Below are positions 48,010-59,939 of a stretch of 64,000 bases of DNA, piece by piece; within the stretch, counting starts at the first letter, position 1; each line of letters starts with the position of its first letter. Origin of the DNA: Lolium rigidum (taxonomy: Eukaryota > Streptophyta > Magnoliopsida > Poales > Poaceae). Made by a program: the position numbers and the translations under genes. The stretch covers positions 142,023 through 206,022 of the forward strand of contig NW_025901157.1 of NCBI RefSeq assembly GCF_022539505.1. The letters run 5' to 3'. The notes below the pieces were generated by a model that was given only the letters and a program-made list of their open reading frames with translations, was not told the DNA's origin and made no database searches.

Positions 48010-49260
48010 ATGGATGTTAAGACTGCTTTCCTAAATGGAGAGCTTGAAGAGGAAATTTATATGGAGCAGCCTGATGGATTTGTAGTAGATGGTCAAGAAG
48101 GAAATGTGTGTAAATTACTGAAATCTTTATATGGGCTTAAGCAAGCGCCTAAGCAGTGGCATGAGAAGTTTAAAAGAACTTTAACCGCTGAAAGCTTTGT
48201 TGTAAACGAAGCTGACAAGTGTGTATACTATCGCCATGGTGGGGGCGAGGGAGTTATTCTTTGTCTCTATGTCGATGACATATTGATATTCGGGACCAAC
48301 CTTACTGTGATTAAGGAGGTCAAGGAGTTCCTATCTCGTTGTTTTGAGATGAAGGACTTGGGAGTAGCTGATGTGATCTTAAACTGGTGTGATCTTAAAC
48401 ATCAAGCTGCTGAAGGATGACGATGGTGGGATTACATTGCTTCAGTCTCACTATGTGAAAAAGATCCTAAGTCGCTTCGGGTATAGCGACTATAAATCTT
48501 TTCCAACACCTTATGATCCTAGTGTGATAATTCGTAAGAATAAAAGAATTGCTAGAGATCAATTGCGATACTCGCAGATCATTGGCTCGCTTATGTATTT
48601 AGCCAGCGCCACGAGGCCTGACATCTCCTTTGCGGTAAGTAAACTCAGCCGTTTTGTGTCTAGACACTGGAGATGTTCATTGGCATGCTCTTGAGAGAGT
48701 TTTGCGCTATTTGAAAGGCACTGCGAGTTATGGCATTCACTATACTAGGTATCCAAGGGTACTTAAGGGTTATAGTGATGCAAATTGGATATCTGACGCT
48801 GATGAGACTAAGGCCACAAGTGGTTATTTGTTTACACTTGGAGGTGGCGTTGTTTCTGGAAGTCTTGCAAGCGAGACCATCATTACGAGGTCAACTATGG
48901 AAGCAGAACTCACGGCATTAGACACAACCACTTGTTGAAGCGAGTGGCTTCGTGAGCTCTTGATGGACTTACTGTGGTTGAGAAACCAATACCCGCTATT
49001 CCTATGAACTGTGATAATCAAACTGTGATCGTCAAAGTAAACGAGTTCTAAGGATGATATGAAGTCATCAAGGCATGTGAAGAGGAGGCCGAAAGCTGTC
49101 GGAAAAATGAGAAACTCCGGAGTTATAGCGTTGGATTATATCCATACGTCTAGAAACCTGGCGAGACCCCTTCACAAAGGGACTATCACGAAATGTGATA
49201 GAAAATGCATCGAGGGAGATGGGTATGAGACCCACGGTATGAGCTGCCCACGGTGGTAAC
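48010..49260 (+). pseudogene. Copia pol fragment (RT and RNase H), copy A
   Basis: The reverse transcriptase starts abruptly at MDVKTAFLNGELEEEI, so protease, integrase and the start of RT are missing. Visible motifs: LYGLKQAPKQW, the catalytic LYVDDIL (about 48265), [13 protein letters not shown], and the RNase H region with YSDANW and a TSGY-like stretch. A short duplication at about 48370-48400 (GTGATCTTAAAC twice) shifts the frame. More indels follow at 48665, 48860 and after 48940. The end of pol can be followed to about 49260. Confidence 0.88.
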
Positions 49261-49799
49261 CCACTCTATGTGATCGGAGATCCCGTGAATTAGAGCTGGG
49301 AGACAAGGCTGTTGATCAGTGAGAGGAGAGTATATATCCCTATAGCAATTCTACCACTCCGTAAGATGCAATACTCTCCTAATCTGCATGGCAGGTTGAT
49401 AATTATCTTAATGTGTTCTAAGTGGCTTATTTTAGCAGAGATGTTGTCCTGCAGAACATCTTTTGAAGAACACACCTATATGAGTATGATTGTTAAACGT
49501 CACAATCTATGAGAGTTGGGTGCTCTCTAGTAAACTCATGAAAGGCCCGGGAGTATGACGTATAAGCTCCAAACCGCGAGGAAGCCTCGCGGCAGCCTAG
49601 TATCGGTCTAGGCTTTGTATGAAGCTAGTGCGCAGAAAACTTGTAGTTCAAGGCATAGTCCACTATCCAAGTTGCAATCTAGTGTAATATGAAGCTTTAA
49701 GTGGAAGTTTAACTTAACAGTCTCCACGACATACCGGTATATAAAACAATATTCTGGAAACTTATTGATGAGATGTACCAATGAGAGTTTGTGGGGGAT

Positions 49800-50411
49800 T
49801 GATGGAATTTGGGGCATTTGGCCTTTGGCCCACGGCCCATTATCAAATTCTGAAACTCACATGGCCCATTCCAATAATCAGTGGCAGCACTAGTGGGAGC
49901 TAAAGTTTAGTCCCACATTGCTAGTTGGGAAAGAGTTGGAGTGGTATATAAGGTGGGTTGTTCTAGTCCTAGTAAGTGAGTGAGAAGAGAGAGACCTCGC
50001 GCACTCCTCCTCCTCCGCCGCCCGCCTCGCCTCGTCACGTCACGACGCGACGCGACGCGCCGCGGGTTGCGGGAATCTCGCCGAGCCGAGCTTATCTTTT
50101 TGCTGTTAGGGAAATTAATTGTGTAATCAATTTCGAGTCATTAACGGACGCGTTACTCAGCCGTTTTAGCTTCCGGTTTTTCTGGATCGTGGCTGTGCCG
50201 ACTCCGACGTGGGTTGCGCCCCACGACCTTCCCGAACCGCACTATATAAGCGTGGACTCCAACCCTAGTCTGGACCAGACGCATACGCTACTACCTGTTT
50301 CCAGTTCATTGCGCCGCCGCCTTCGTCTTCCTCATCCCGTCTGTCGGCGTGCACCGACTGCCGGGACAGTAGGCCTCCGGAACCCTGCCTCTCGTGAACC
50401 TGTACGGGTGA
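49800..50411 (+). repeat. Copia 3' LTR, copy A, truncated
   Basis: It begins TGATGGAATTTGGGG after the purine tract GTTTGTGGGGGAT. It matches the first 611 bp of the LTR at 53899, then stops at the junction with the gypsy fragment. Confidence 0.8.
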
Positions 50412-51410
50412 CGTACTTATGGATTTCCCACATTGTCGAAAGCCTCTGACGTCTCCGGCTCTGCTCGGTTTGTTTCCTCAATTGCATAGATCTGATGATA
50501 CTTTGAATTTTGATTTTTGTCCGGATTGGTGACACCATCACAAAGATTGGTGAAGACCTTTCCAATAACGACAGATCTATCGATGAAATTGAAGCTGTCG
50601 ACGTTGTCTGAATCGCTGCTTATATCAGAGTCCGCAGACGATTCGAAGGACATGTCGCTGAAGATCTTGGCGAGCTTTTCGCTTGCCACAGTGTTGATGA
50701 AGCGTGGCGACGAAATCTGCTCATCGCTTGACGAAAAGTCGGAGTCGATCGCTGATAATCCCGACGAGATCGGAACTTCGAGACGATACGATCCTTCTTT
50801 CTTGACACAGAATCGGAATTGTCCGAACGTCACCTCCATGGGCTCCTCCAGATACGTATATGCATCCAAACGGGAGGGCGGGTGAGGAACAAAATCGACT
50901 AGATCAGTTTCGACATGTTTACCTCGATCCATCGCGTTGCTTGCTACCGACGAAGTCGACGATCTTGAACGTGCCATCGAGATCAGCTCCTTGTCGCCTC
51001 TAATTCCCACAGACGGCGCCAATTGACAAGGGATCAACTTGTCAATGCCTACGTATTGTAGACTAGGGTTTTGCTGGAAGTAGAGGGCAAGTAGATCTCG
51101 AAGGTTTCCAGTGAAAAGTACTCGACGATTGTAAAACTAGGGTTGTGTTGACAATAGATTCGATCCTCTCTTTGTCCCTCGACTCCCCCTTATATAGGAG
51201 GCGGAGCCGAGGGATTCGTAATACACAAGTTACAGAATCCGGGAGGGTTTCTAACCCGTCCCGTAAAATTACAAATCTCTATTCTCCCTAATATAACTCT
51301 AACTTTCCTTAATACTAACTGGGCTTCCGAACTTCATATTCTTCGACTTGTGGACCTTCAGTAAACCCCGGGTACCATCTTCGGCAGACCTATTGGGGAT
51401 GCCTATGTCA
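50412..51410 (-). mobile_element. Gypsy-like LTR retrotransposon fragment at the duplication junction
   Basis: Read on the minus strand, an LTR of 387 bp (51410-51024, TGACATAGGCATCCCC to CCCTTGTCA) is followed by ATTGGCGCCGTCTGTGGG, a typical primer-site region of grass gypsy elements. A gag-like frame then begins at 50977 (MARSRSSTSSVASNAMDRGK) and stays open to about 50417, where the element is cut. The rest is missing. Its position exactly between copies A and B suggests it took part in, or was caught by, the rearrangement. Confidence 0.75.
50417..50977 (-). pseudogene. N-terminal gag-like fragment of the gypsy element
   Basis: About 187 codons open from the first Met after the primer site. 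Ser/Asp-rich with no zinc knuckle. It includes VDFVPHPPSRLDAYTYLEEP and a long acidic Ser stretch. The 3' end is lost at the junction. I assign it to gag by position only. Confidence 0.5.
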
Positions 51411-54400
51411 ATCGGGAACATATATAATGGTGCCAATGAGTTCACCACCGTGAAGCATTGGGAGTCCGGCCACCTTGTTGGCGTGTCCCTCCTCCATGCT
51501 GCCCGACCAGCCCGGGGAGAGCTTGACGTGCTCCAGCTTGCCGTTGCATCTGGCCGCTTTTAGTAGCAGTCTAGCAGAGCTCATCTCCCCGTGCATAGCC
51601 ATCAGGTGCAATCACGAGAGTCCACATGCTCCTCCACACCCCATGTGCACTTCATTGCCAAAGTTCAGTTAGCTAGCTATGATGATGTGTAAGTTCAGTT
51701 AGCTAGGTGTGAAGGTTCAGTTTAACGCTGAGAGTGAACTTCGTTGTTAGGCTCGATCTCACCAAGTGGAGCAGCTCTATGTGAGTATGTGCGCTCGTGT
51801 GTGCGCTCAATTTTAGCAGATCGATCTTGAATATTGGTTTATGTGATGTGTGTTAGGAAAAATGAAGATCACTTTTTTACATAGATTGTATGTGAGAGCA
51901 GTTCACCTTCTCTTGACACAAATTAAGTTTGCTTCTTAGAGCTTCCACAATGCGACGCTTATCTGCCGACGCTACCATTATGCATAATCACGTCTGTCTC
52001 AGGGATCGGGCTTGGCATCGGCGCAAAACAAGTCGCCTGTCTGTTGTGCCTTTTCCCCCAATATCCTAGGCAACGTCATGCTATCTAGGTGCCAGAAAAA
52101 AAAATTATATGGATGTTAAGACTGCTTTCCTAAATGGAGAGCTTGAAGAGGAAATTTATATGGAGCAGCCTGATGGATTTGTAGTAGATGGTCAAGAAGG
52201 AAAGGTGTGTAAATTACTGAAATCTTTATATGGGCTTAAGCAAGCGCCTAAGCAGTGGCATGAGAAGTTTGAAAGAACTTTAACCGCTGAAAGCTTTGTT
52301 GTAAACGAAGCTTACAAGTGTGTATACTATCGCCATGGTGGGGGCGAGGGAGTTATTCTTTGTCTCTATGTCGATGACATATTGATATTCGGGACCAACC
52401 TTACTGTGATTAAGGAGGTCAAGGAGTTCCTATCTCGTTGTTTTGAGATGAAGGACTTGGGAGTAGCTGATGTGATCTTAAACTGGTGTGATCTTAAACA
52501 TCAAGCTGCTGAAGGATGACGATGGTGGGATTACATTGCTTCGAGTCTCACTATGTGAAAAAGATCCTAAGTCGCTCGGGTATAGCGACTATAAATCTTT
52601 TCCAACACCTTATGATCCTAGTGTGATAATTCGTAAGAATAAAAGAATTGCTAGAGATCAATTGCGATACTCGCAGATCATTGGCTCGCTTATGTATTTA
52701 GCCAGTGCCACGAGGCCTGACATCTCCTTTGCGGTAAGTAAACTCAGCCGTTTTGTGTCTAGACCTGGAGATGTTCATTGGCATGCTCTTGAGAGAGTTT
52801 TGCGCTATTTGAAAGGCACTGCGAGTTATGGCATTCACTATACTAGGTATCCAAGGGTACTTAAGGGTTATAGTGATGCAAATTGGATATCTGACGCTGA
52901 TGAGACTAAGGCCACAAGTGGTTATTTGTTTACACTTGGAGGTGGCGCTGTTTCCTGGAAGTCTTGCAAGCAGACCATCATTACGAGGTCAACTATGGAA
53001 GCAGAACTCACGGCATTAGACACAGCCAGCTGTTGAAGCAGAGTGGCTTCGTGAGCTCTTGATGGACTTACATTGTGGTTGAGAAACCAATACCCGCTAT
53101 TCCTATGAACTGTGATAATCAAACTGTGATCGTCAAAGTAAACAGTTCTAAGGATGATATGAAGTCATCAAGGCATGTGAAGAGGAGACTGAAAACTGTC
53201 AGAAAAATGAGAAACTTCGGAGTTATAGCGTTGGATTATATCCATACGTCTAGAAACCTGGCAGACCCCTTCACAAAGGGACTATCACGAAATGTGATAG
53301 AAAATGCATCGAGGGAGATGGGTATGAGACCCACAGTATGAGCTGCCCACGGTGGTAACCCACTCTATGTGATCGGAGATCCCGTGAATTAGAGCTGGGA
53401 GACAAGCTGTTGATCAGCTGAGAGGAGAGTATATATCCCTATAGCAATTCTACCACTCCGTAAGATGCAATACTCTCCTAATCTGCATGGCAGGTTGATA
53501 ATTATCTTAATGTGTTCTAAGTGGCTTATTTTAGCAAAGATGTTGTCCTGCAGAACATCTTTTGAAGAACACACCTATATGAGTCTGATTGTTAAACGTC
53601 ACAATCTATGAGAGTTGGGTGCTCTCTAGTAAACTCATGAAAGGCCCTGGAGTATGACGTATAAGCTCCAAACCGCGAGGAAGCCTCGCGGCAGTCTAGT
53701 ATCGGTCTAGGCTTTGTATGAAGCTAGTGCGCAGAAAACTTGTAGTTCAAGGCATAGTCCACTATCCAAGTTGCAATCTAGTGTAATATGAAGCTTTAAG
53801 TGGAAGTTTAACTTAACAGTCTCCACGACATACCGGTATATAAAACAATGTTCTGGAAACTTATTGATGAGATGTACCAATGAGAGTTTGTGGGGGATTG
53901 ATGGAATTTGGGGCATTTGGCCTTTGGCCCACGGCCCATTATCAAGTCCGAAACTCACATGGCCCATTCCAATAATCAGTGGCAGCACTAGTGGGAGCTA
54001 AAGTTTAGTCCCACATTGCTAGTTGGGAAAGAGTTAGAGTGGTATATAAGGTGGGTTGTTCTAGTCCTAGTAAGTGAGTGAGAAGAGAGAGACCTCGCGC
54101 ACTCCTCCTCCTCCGCCGCCCGCCTCGCCTCGTCACGTCACGACGCGACGCGACGCGCCGCGGGTTGCGGGAATCTCGCCGAGCCGAGCTTATCCTTTTG
54201 CTGTTTGGGAAATTAATTGTGTAATCAATTTCGAGTCATTAACGGACGCGTTACTCAGCCGTTTTAGCTTCCGGTTTTTCTGGATCGTGGCTGTGCCGAC
54301 TCCGACGTGGGTTGCGCCCCACGACCTTCCCGAACCGCACTATATAAGCGCGGACTCCAACCCTAGTCTGGACCAGACGCATACGCTACTACCCGTTTCC

Positions 54401-54509
54401 AGTTCATTGCGCCGCCGCCTTCGTCTTCCTCATCCCGTACGTCGGCGTGCACCGCTGCCGGGACGATGAGGCCTCCGGAACCCTGCCTCTCGTGAACCTG
54501 TACGGGTGA
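51411..54509. repeat. Duplicated block, copy B (empty site for the CACTA element)
   Basis: Same order as copy A, in the same orientation. It lacks the CACTA element (the site reads GAGCTCATCTCCCC near 51577) and has an extra 28-bp segment around 51520. Copia pol here has fewer frameshifts than in copy A. Confidence 0.9.
52109..53340 (+). pseudogene. Copia pol fragment (RT and RNase H), copy B
   Basis: Same 5'-truncated start as copy A. LYVDDIL lies near 52365. The same GTGATCTTAAAC duplication breaks the frame near 52480. After that the frame is open from 52488 to 53036, through [28 protein letters not shown] and MEAELTALD. The final part (53075-53340) includes RNLADPFTKGLS, the usual copia RNase H end. 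The RT is dead in both copies. Confidence 0.88.
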
Positions 54510-54868
54510 GGGGCAATAAGGTTTTTGGGGAGCGCTCCGGCGCGACTACTGGCATCACGACGTCGTCATCGGACGACGAGTTCCTCCACACCGACAACTT
54601 CTTCCCGGACCTTAGCGACTTCTTCGGCAACCTCAACATGGGCGACGCTGCTGCAAAGTATGTGATCTTGTCGTCTCTCTTTCAGTTTCTGTTAGAGTTT
54701 CTCCTTCTAGTTTGTGTGGTAGATGCGATCAGTTTATCTTGTTTAGATGTGATTTGTTCATCTACCTTACTAGTCTGCATGACTAGTTTATTTGTTATTT
54801 TCGTAGTCATGATTTATCATTTACTTGTACGGATTATTTCATATGGATATTTGCTTATATATTCAACA
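53899..54868 (+). repeat. Copia 3' LTR, copy B, full length
   Basis: 970 bp from TGATGGAATTTGGGG to ATTCAACA, following the purine tract. It abuts the coding sequence of a PPR paralogue at 54869. The 5' LTR and the other copy of the target duplication were not found. Confidence 0.8.
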
Positions 54869-55123
54869 CGCAGCGAGGAAGCCGTTGAGGGAACGGGAGT
54901 GGACCGGGGTTGCCTGACCGAGCAATTCGTCGAACAGGTTGTGTGCATCTTCCGGGCTGAGCGTCCCGGCGCGGGCTCGCTCTGTGGCCGCGGCAAAGGC
55001 TGCTTCGGGAGACCAGGAGTGTGAGGGCGGTGAGGTGGAGGATGAGCTGCGACGGACGAGGATGCAGAGGCGCGGCACCGGCGTGGCGGTGGTGGTGGAG
55101 TGGAGGAGGTGGATTCGGAACAT
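54869..55123 (-). pseudogene. 5' fragment of a second Rf-like PPR gene, cut by a copia LTR
   Basis: 85 codons on the minus strand from MFRIHLLHSTTTATP. It aligns with the start of the intact PPR protein: AAFAAATERARAGTLSPEDA and HNLFDELLGQATPV are nearly the same, and the frame ends at GFLAA where the LTR begins. All 19 PPR repeats are therefore missing. Sequence upstream (55124-55330) looks like its GC-rich 5' UTR and promoter. The protein cannot bind RNA; the copy is a relic of a PPR paralogue. Confidence 0.88.
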
Positions 55124-56588
55124 TGGCGAGGTGGAGGATGAGTGACGGAGGAGGAGGCTGTACATTGGCTACTTGGAGGAGGAGGAGGAACGGGCGGCGG
55201 CGCAGGCGGGGCATCGCCGCCGGTGCTGATCAAGAAGCAAGGCAGCGGGAATTCCGGCTCGTAGCCGCGGAAAGAAGCGAGGCGGCGGGATTCCGTCTTC
55301 CCATCGCGCGAGTCCAACTTGCAATGCGTGAGTTTCCCTTCTCCATTTCATCTTTTCCACTAGTACTAGTATAGTATCATTGCAAAATTGTAATGCAAAT
55401 TTCTACAACAACATCTATTTGATAATAAAAAAATAGTTTTGGTGATATAAATCTATAATACTACGTCTACTTATGATATTACTATGAATTTTGTCATTAT
55501 TAATTGTACTGACACATCATATTTTTCATGTATAGAATACATTATACGGAAAATAGTCTAAATCATAAATACTTTTTTAAGACAATTAAGTGACACATTT
55601 ACCGTATTACGTAGTTAAATGACACAAGAGTAACCTTTTTCTGTGATGGAGTGATCACGTTTATATCAAAGTTTTTCTTTATTTTTTCTAGAATACACAT
55701 CGAGTGTTTTTCAGCATCATAAACATTTTTTCAAACCTTTTTTAACCAGTGAATATATTTTTACGTCAGTTTCTTTAATCATGAACAAGTTTTATAAGAG
55801 ACCTGAATAGTTTTTTCATGATGTGAATTTTCTTAATATCCAAGAAAAAACAAGAACAAAATTACACCTTTTAATTTATAATAAGCGTCAGGATCTTAAT
55901 TTAAATAAAAAAATTTAAAACTCCGACACTTACTATAGATCGAGTAGACAAAAAAAGAACAAAAGAAAGAAGGAAAGAAACCTTAATGGGTAGTGACCCT
56001 CCAATGTATTCTTTAGGTAGTGTGGTAAAAGGCATGATTGTGAACTGCAAAATGTCGCCCTAAAGGCATTAGGGCACTCACCAATCCGCTAGTTTAGGGT
56101 AACTTCAACAACGACATCAAAACGTACATGTTTGCTTGGGTTAGACGGATAAAAACCAAGCCCCACCTCTTTGTCTACGGACTATCCGTCTGGCATGCCT
56201 GGTCTGCCTCCACATCATCATCCACCCACTCGTTAGCCTCTCACCTACCATGTCTCCGTCTTTTTTTTAGTGCACATGCATGGACGCTCACTCCCCAACT
56301 CCATTTCACTCCCATGCGTCATTGGCCTCCCACCTATAGCTTCTTTATGTCGAGCCGGTGAAAGCGTGGCTCCGGGAGGACGTCTCACCCACCCACTTTG
56401 ACGACCTCGATGCCACAAAGATAAATGATGAGCTCTACGTGCACCTTTCGGGCTAGGATGAAACGGCAGCGGAGGACCCCATGCTTGGTGGCGACGCTCC
56501 GCGCGTCCAAAATGGAGGTGGTCAACTCCAACGGCATCATGGAGACTGGAGAGGCACCAGTGCCACCATCAACTCCGACGATTATTGT
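55124..56588. other. 5' flank of the PPR relic, AT-rich intergenic, then a coding trace
   Basis: 55331-56100 is AT-rich with nothing recognisable. From about 56110 composition rises, and a plus-strand trace near 56370-56580 reads WLREDVSPTHFDDLDATKI and later VVNSNGIMETG, ending where the hAT-like element inserted. The trace seems to continue at 59325 with IDSDDG before a GTAAGG donor-like site. It is probably a gene remnant carried by an older transposon. Confidence 0.35.
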
Positions 56589-56665
56589 CAGGGGTGGACC
56601 CAAGAAGGGCTGAGTGGGGGCCATGGCCCCCACTCAAATTTCTGAATTGCACTAAAATCTATATA

Positions 56666-59215
56666 TCTTTTCTTTACCTACTAATAAAGGAAGTAAGGTT
56701 TCTCCCCAATTTTTTCGTCCGTTTTTAAATTATCTCTAATTTTCAATGATAATTACGGCCAATGCCACCGCCTAACTGAAAAACGAGCGTGGTTAGTTGC
56801 CCCAGTCGTTGGCTGGTTGATTGGGCTCGTACTCGGTTGGTCTCCTTCGGCGTGTTGTATGGCACATCAGCCCAACAACAAATAATATGTCGCACTGCAC
56901 GATTGCTCGATGTATAGCGCTCATATATAATACATGTACGACCCATGAGCTCCATCAGCAGGAATCATTAGGGTTTCTTCATCGGGAAGATCCTTGATTC
57001 GGTTTGCGCCGCCGTCACGCTCTAGCCTTCCTGCAGCAACCGCAACTGTTGATGCCTTCGTTGGACCTGACCATCACGGAGCGCCTCCTCCGACAGATTT
57101 TGCGCCATAACGAGTAGGCAGCATCATCGTCGACAACCGCGACGTCATCGTCGAGCCCTTCGGGTGCCCCGGTGCACGGTTGCGCGAACGACGGTCCAAA
57201 CCTGCCCGTCTCTGCTACCTCAACCAACGCATTGATGCGGAGGTGCGTCTCGGCGTGCGGTTCAGACTGGAACCCAAGTGGCTCCGCCGCGCGCCCCGGC
57301 CACGGCAGCCATCTACATTTTTTTTTCAAACGATCCACCAGGGGGATCGAATTTTCATTACCAAAGAGATAACGAAAATACAGCATAGTCTTGCCACAAA
57401 AGGAAAAGCAAAAAGAAGGGGGGGAGATCGCCGCCTAATGCTAACGTTCAGAGAACATATTACAGAGTCAGGCTACAGTTTTTGAGCAAACAAAGAACCA
57501 TTGACAACAGCAACGAGATCTAGGCTAACCGAACGGGATCAAACCAACACAAACGCACTCAGACATCTTTTTCCTTCAGCAAGTCATCAAATGATTTTGT
57601 CATCGCTTGAACCCTCCAACTTTTGTCATCCACAAGAAGGTATCCACTTGGCCATCGCTTGAACCATCTACTTGGCCATCCACAAGAAGGTATCTCCGCA
57701 TCTCATGCATGGCTCCACACGCCGAGACGCAGGTCGGCTGAAGCCCGTGCTTGGCGCGACGCCGTCGCGACGGTTGCATGAACGTCTCTCAAATCAGCGA
57801 CAACCCATCCGGCCATCCGGGCTTTCACGAGTGAAAGAGAAAAGTAGCAGAGGGCGGTGCTAGGAGTAATAGCAGCAAAGGGCGGCTCGACGTCAGTGCA
57901 CCGCGTCCGTTGATCGATTCCCTCTGCTGATATTTCGGACAGGTCGCGAGGGGACGGAGCGTGCCTGGATGCAGCGGGACGGGAGCGACGGAGCGTGATG
58001 GCCGGGGACGCGACGGGGTGGTGTCGGCGGCCGCTCGCCTGTGCTTGTACCGCGGGCGGCAACGGCGGTCTTCCGCGGTGCCGCGCTCCAAGATGGCACG
58101 AGCAGGTAGCGATTAACCAATGCTTTCTTCGGTGACCCGTATTTTGTCCGCTCAGGTATTTTCTCTAAATCCATCCGGTAGAGTTCATGTCCTCTTCCTG
58201 ACTTTTTTTAAGAACTGTATGAAATAGTGTCGTGACTCGGTGTACAGCACTACAGCGCCAGCAATCATCGATTCTGATTACCCACGATTTAGTGATCCTT
58301 TTTATTCAGATTTAAAATGTGTCATTGGTTCAGGATTTGTCTAGGAACGCAAAGCAAATACGGAAAGGCTCCGAGAAGTGACAAGGCGATCACCACATAC
58401 GATTTTCTGCAGTTCTCTATCTACATTTTTGTGCTAATATCCTATATAGTGAAAATATCATTCGGTAGTGTTCATTTGTTCCATTGATAGATTGCAGAGA
58501 CACTAGATCTTCAGGAATTCACACCATCAATTTGGCTTGGTGCTTCAGGTTAACTTAAATAAGTTCAGTCTGTATAACATTATATGGTTGGCCGAATTTT
58601 TTCTTCAATCAAGGTAGTTGGCCTACTTAAACAAAATGTTTAAAACAAGAAATACTATAGAATTTCAAATGTTAAATTGAAGACACAGTACATTATGCAT
58701 GGTGATTACACGTGGCAATTAGGTTCTAGAAATTAAGTACCCCTATGAGTATCATTAATTGCGTTGGATCTGAATATTTTGGGACCTAAACAAGCTACAA
58801 ATAACTATATCCCTACAAAAACTACAGATAATTATGCATGGTGACATAGATGGTTTAATTCTTGGGTACAGGAGTAATAGAAGGCTGTGAACGACGTTGG
58901 GCGTCTGACCGGTGCTACCTTCTCAACCGCGCTTGACATTTGGTAGACTGCACGCTTCTCGAGAATTCCACATCTTGCCACCTTGTGTGCCATCACACTG
59001 ACGGTGGACAGCTAGCGTCACGGTGGAAACCTAGCTGAATCTTAAACAATGGCATATGTGTTTTCACTTGGTGTACGAGATGCGAGATAAGAAGGCATTG
59101 TTGTGAGAGGTAAGAACACGCTAAATGTTTATGTTTTATTTCTTGTCGTTTTCGTTGTCATGACAACGTTTTAACAACGTACTTCCCGTTGCAACGCACG
59201 GGCAATTTTTCCTAG
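56666..59215 (+). mobile_element. Helitron nested in the hAT element
   Basis: It starts TCTTTTCTTTACCTACTAAT after an A and ends CTAG before a T. A hairpin, CCCGT (59185-59189) with ACGGG (59198-59202), lies 9 nt before the CTAG end. These are the plant Helitron hallmarks. The 2.55-kb body has no Rep/helicase gene. It contains GC-rich patches (about 57000-57310 and 57700-58100) that look like captured gene pieces, and a reversed LINE tail at 57.3-57.6 kb. Confidence 0.8.
57318..57600 (-). mobile_element. LINE 3' tail in reverse orientation inside the Helitron
   Basis: A T-run at 57318-57326 followed by CAAACGATCCACCAGGGGGA and TTTTCATTACCAAAGAG is, on the minus strand, the familiar plant LINE 3' end and poly-A tail. 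The 5' extent is uncertain. Confidence 0.5.
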
Positions 59216-59324
59216 TATATTTATAAGAAAATCCCTTGAATCATTTGAATTTGCCAAAGAGATGCCCCCACTCATGAGTTTGGTCCCACTGAAACTTTGT
59301 TCTAGGTCCACCACTGATTATTGT

Positions 59325-59939
59325 CATTGATTCCGACGATGGTAAGGTGCCTTGGTTTAGATTTACATTTATGTTACATCTATTTTACTGTTCTAGTTAA
59401 GTCAATTTCTATGTCAGTATGAATTTAGAACTATCTGTATAATCAGATTGAATTAAATAATTTATGTTTAAAAAGAAAACCAAATCGGATGTCTGTATGG
59501 GGTCACCCTTGGGTAGTTGGGTGCACCTGCGGACGGATGGTCCGCAAAAACTTGTCCCGAACAGATAAAATCCTAAAAAGTTCATAGTATAGTCCCACGA
59601 ATCAAACAACCCACGTGGAAAAAGTTTCCATAAAAACCCATCGAATCAAAGATATTCTTAATTTCCATTTTTTACAACTATAATGCCTGGCGTCTCTCAG
59701 CGAAAATGGCATCTTCATTAATTCATACTCCGTACTATTTCATATACAAGTGGAGGGTCGATTGAATAACAGAAAGGACTTGCATGCCAATTGCTATCCA
59801 AAAATCTTACAACTAACATACTGTTTTTGCCTAGCTTTTTTTTACTTCAGCTATACATACATACACGAACAATAGCAGTAGTATAGAAGCCCTCTAAAAA
59901 AACACAGCATCTTTCTCATCCCTTCCAGTTCAGGACAAA
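59325..59939. other. Intergenic before the TFIIIA gene
   Basis: It begins with the continuation of the sequence interrupted by the hAT-like element, then AT-rich DNA. The part next to 59940 should include the TFIIIA 3' UTR; no clear polyadenylation signal could be singled out. Confidence 0.4.

Larger units (their letters stand above)
46586..50411. repeat. Duplicated block, copy A (carries the CACTA insertion)
   Basis: From ATCGGGAACATATATAATGG to GTACGGGTGA this block matches 51411-54509 with few substitutions and short indels. Without the CACTA element it is about 3.07 kb, against 3.10 kb in copy B. It contains a small gene-like remnant (minus-strand frame ending MEEGHANKVAGLPML), a 5'-truncated copia pol and a truncated LTR. 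Both copies share the same defects in pol, so the defects predate the duplication. Confidence 0.9.
56589..59316. mobile_element. hAT-like DNA element, non-autonomous, containing a Helitron
   Basis: The ends CAGGGGTGGACCCAAGAA and TTCTAGGTCCACCACTG are imperfect inverted repeats, and the 8-bp target duplication ATTATTGT is perfect (56581-56588 and 59317-59324). An 8-bp duplication with CAGGGGTGG termini fits hAT. Without the nested Helitron only about 178 bp remain, so it was a MITE-sized hAT. Confidence 0.88.

Noticed and set aside
54513..55024. 172-codon plus-strand frame at the copia LTR and PPR relic
   Set aside because: It runs out of the LTR into the antisense of the PPR fragment; a chance frame.
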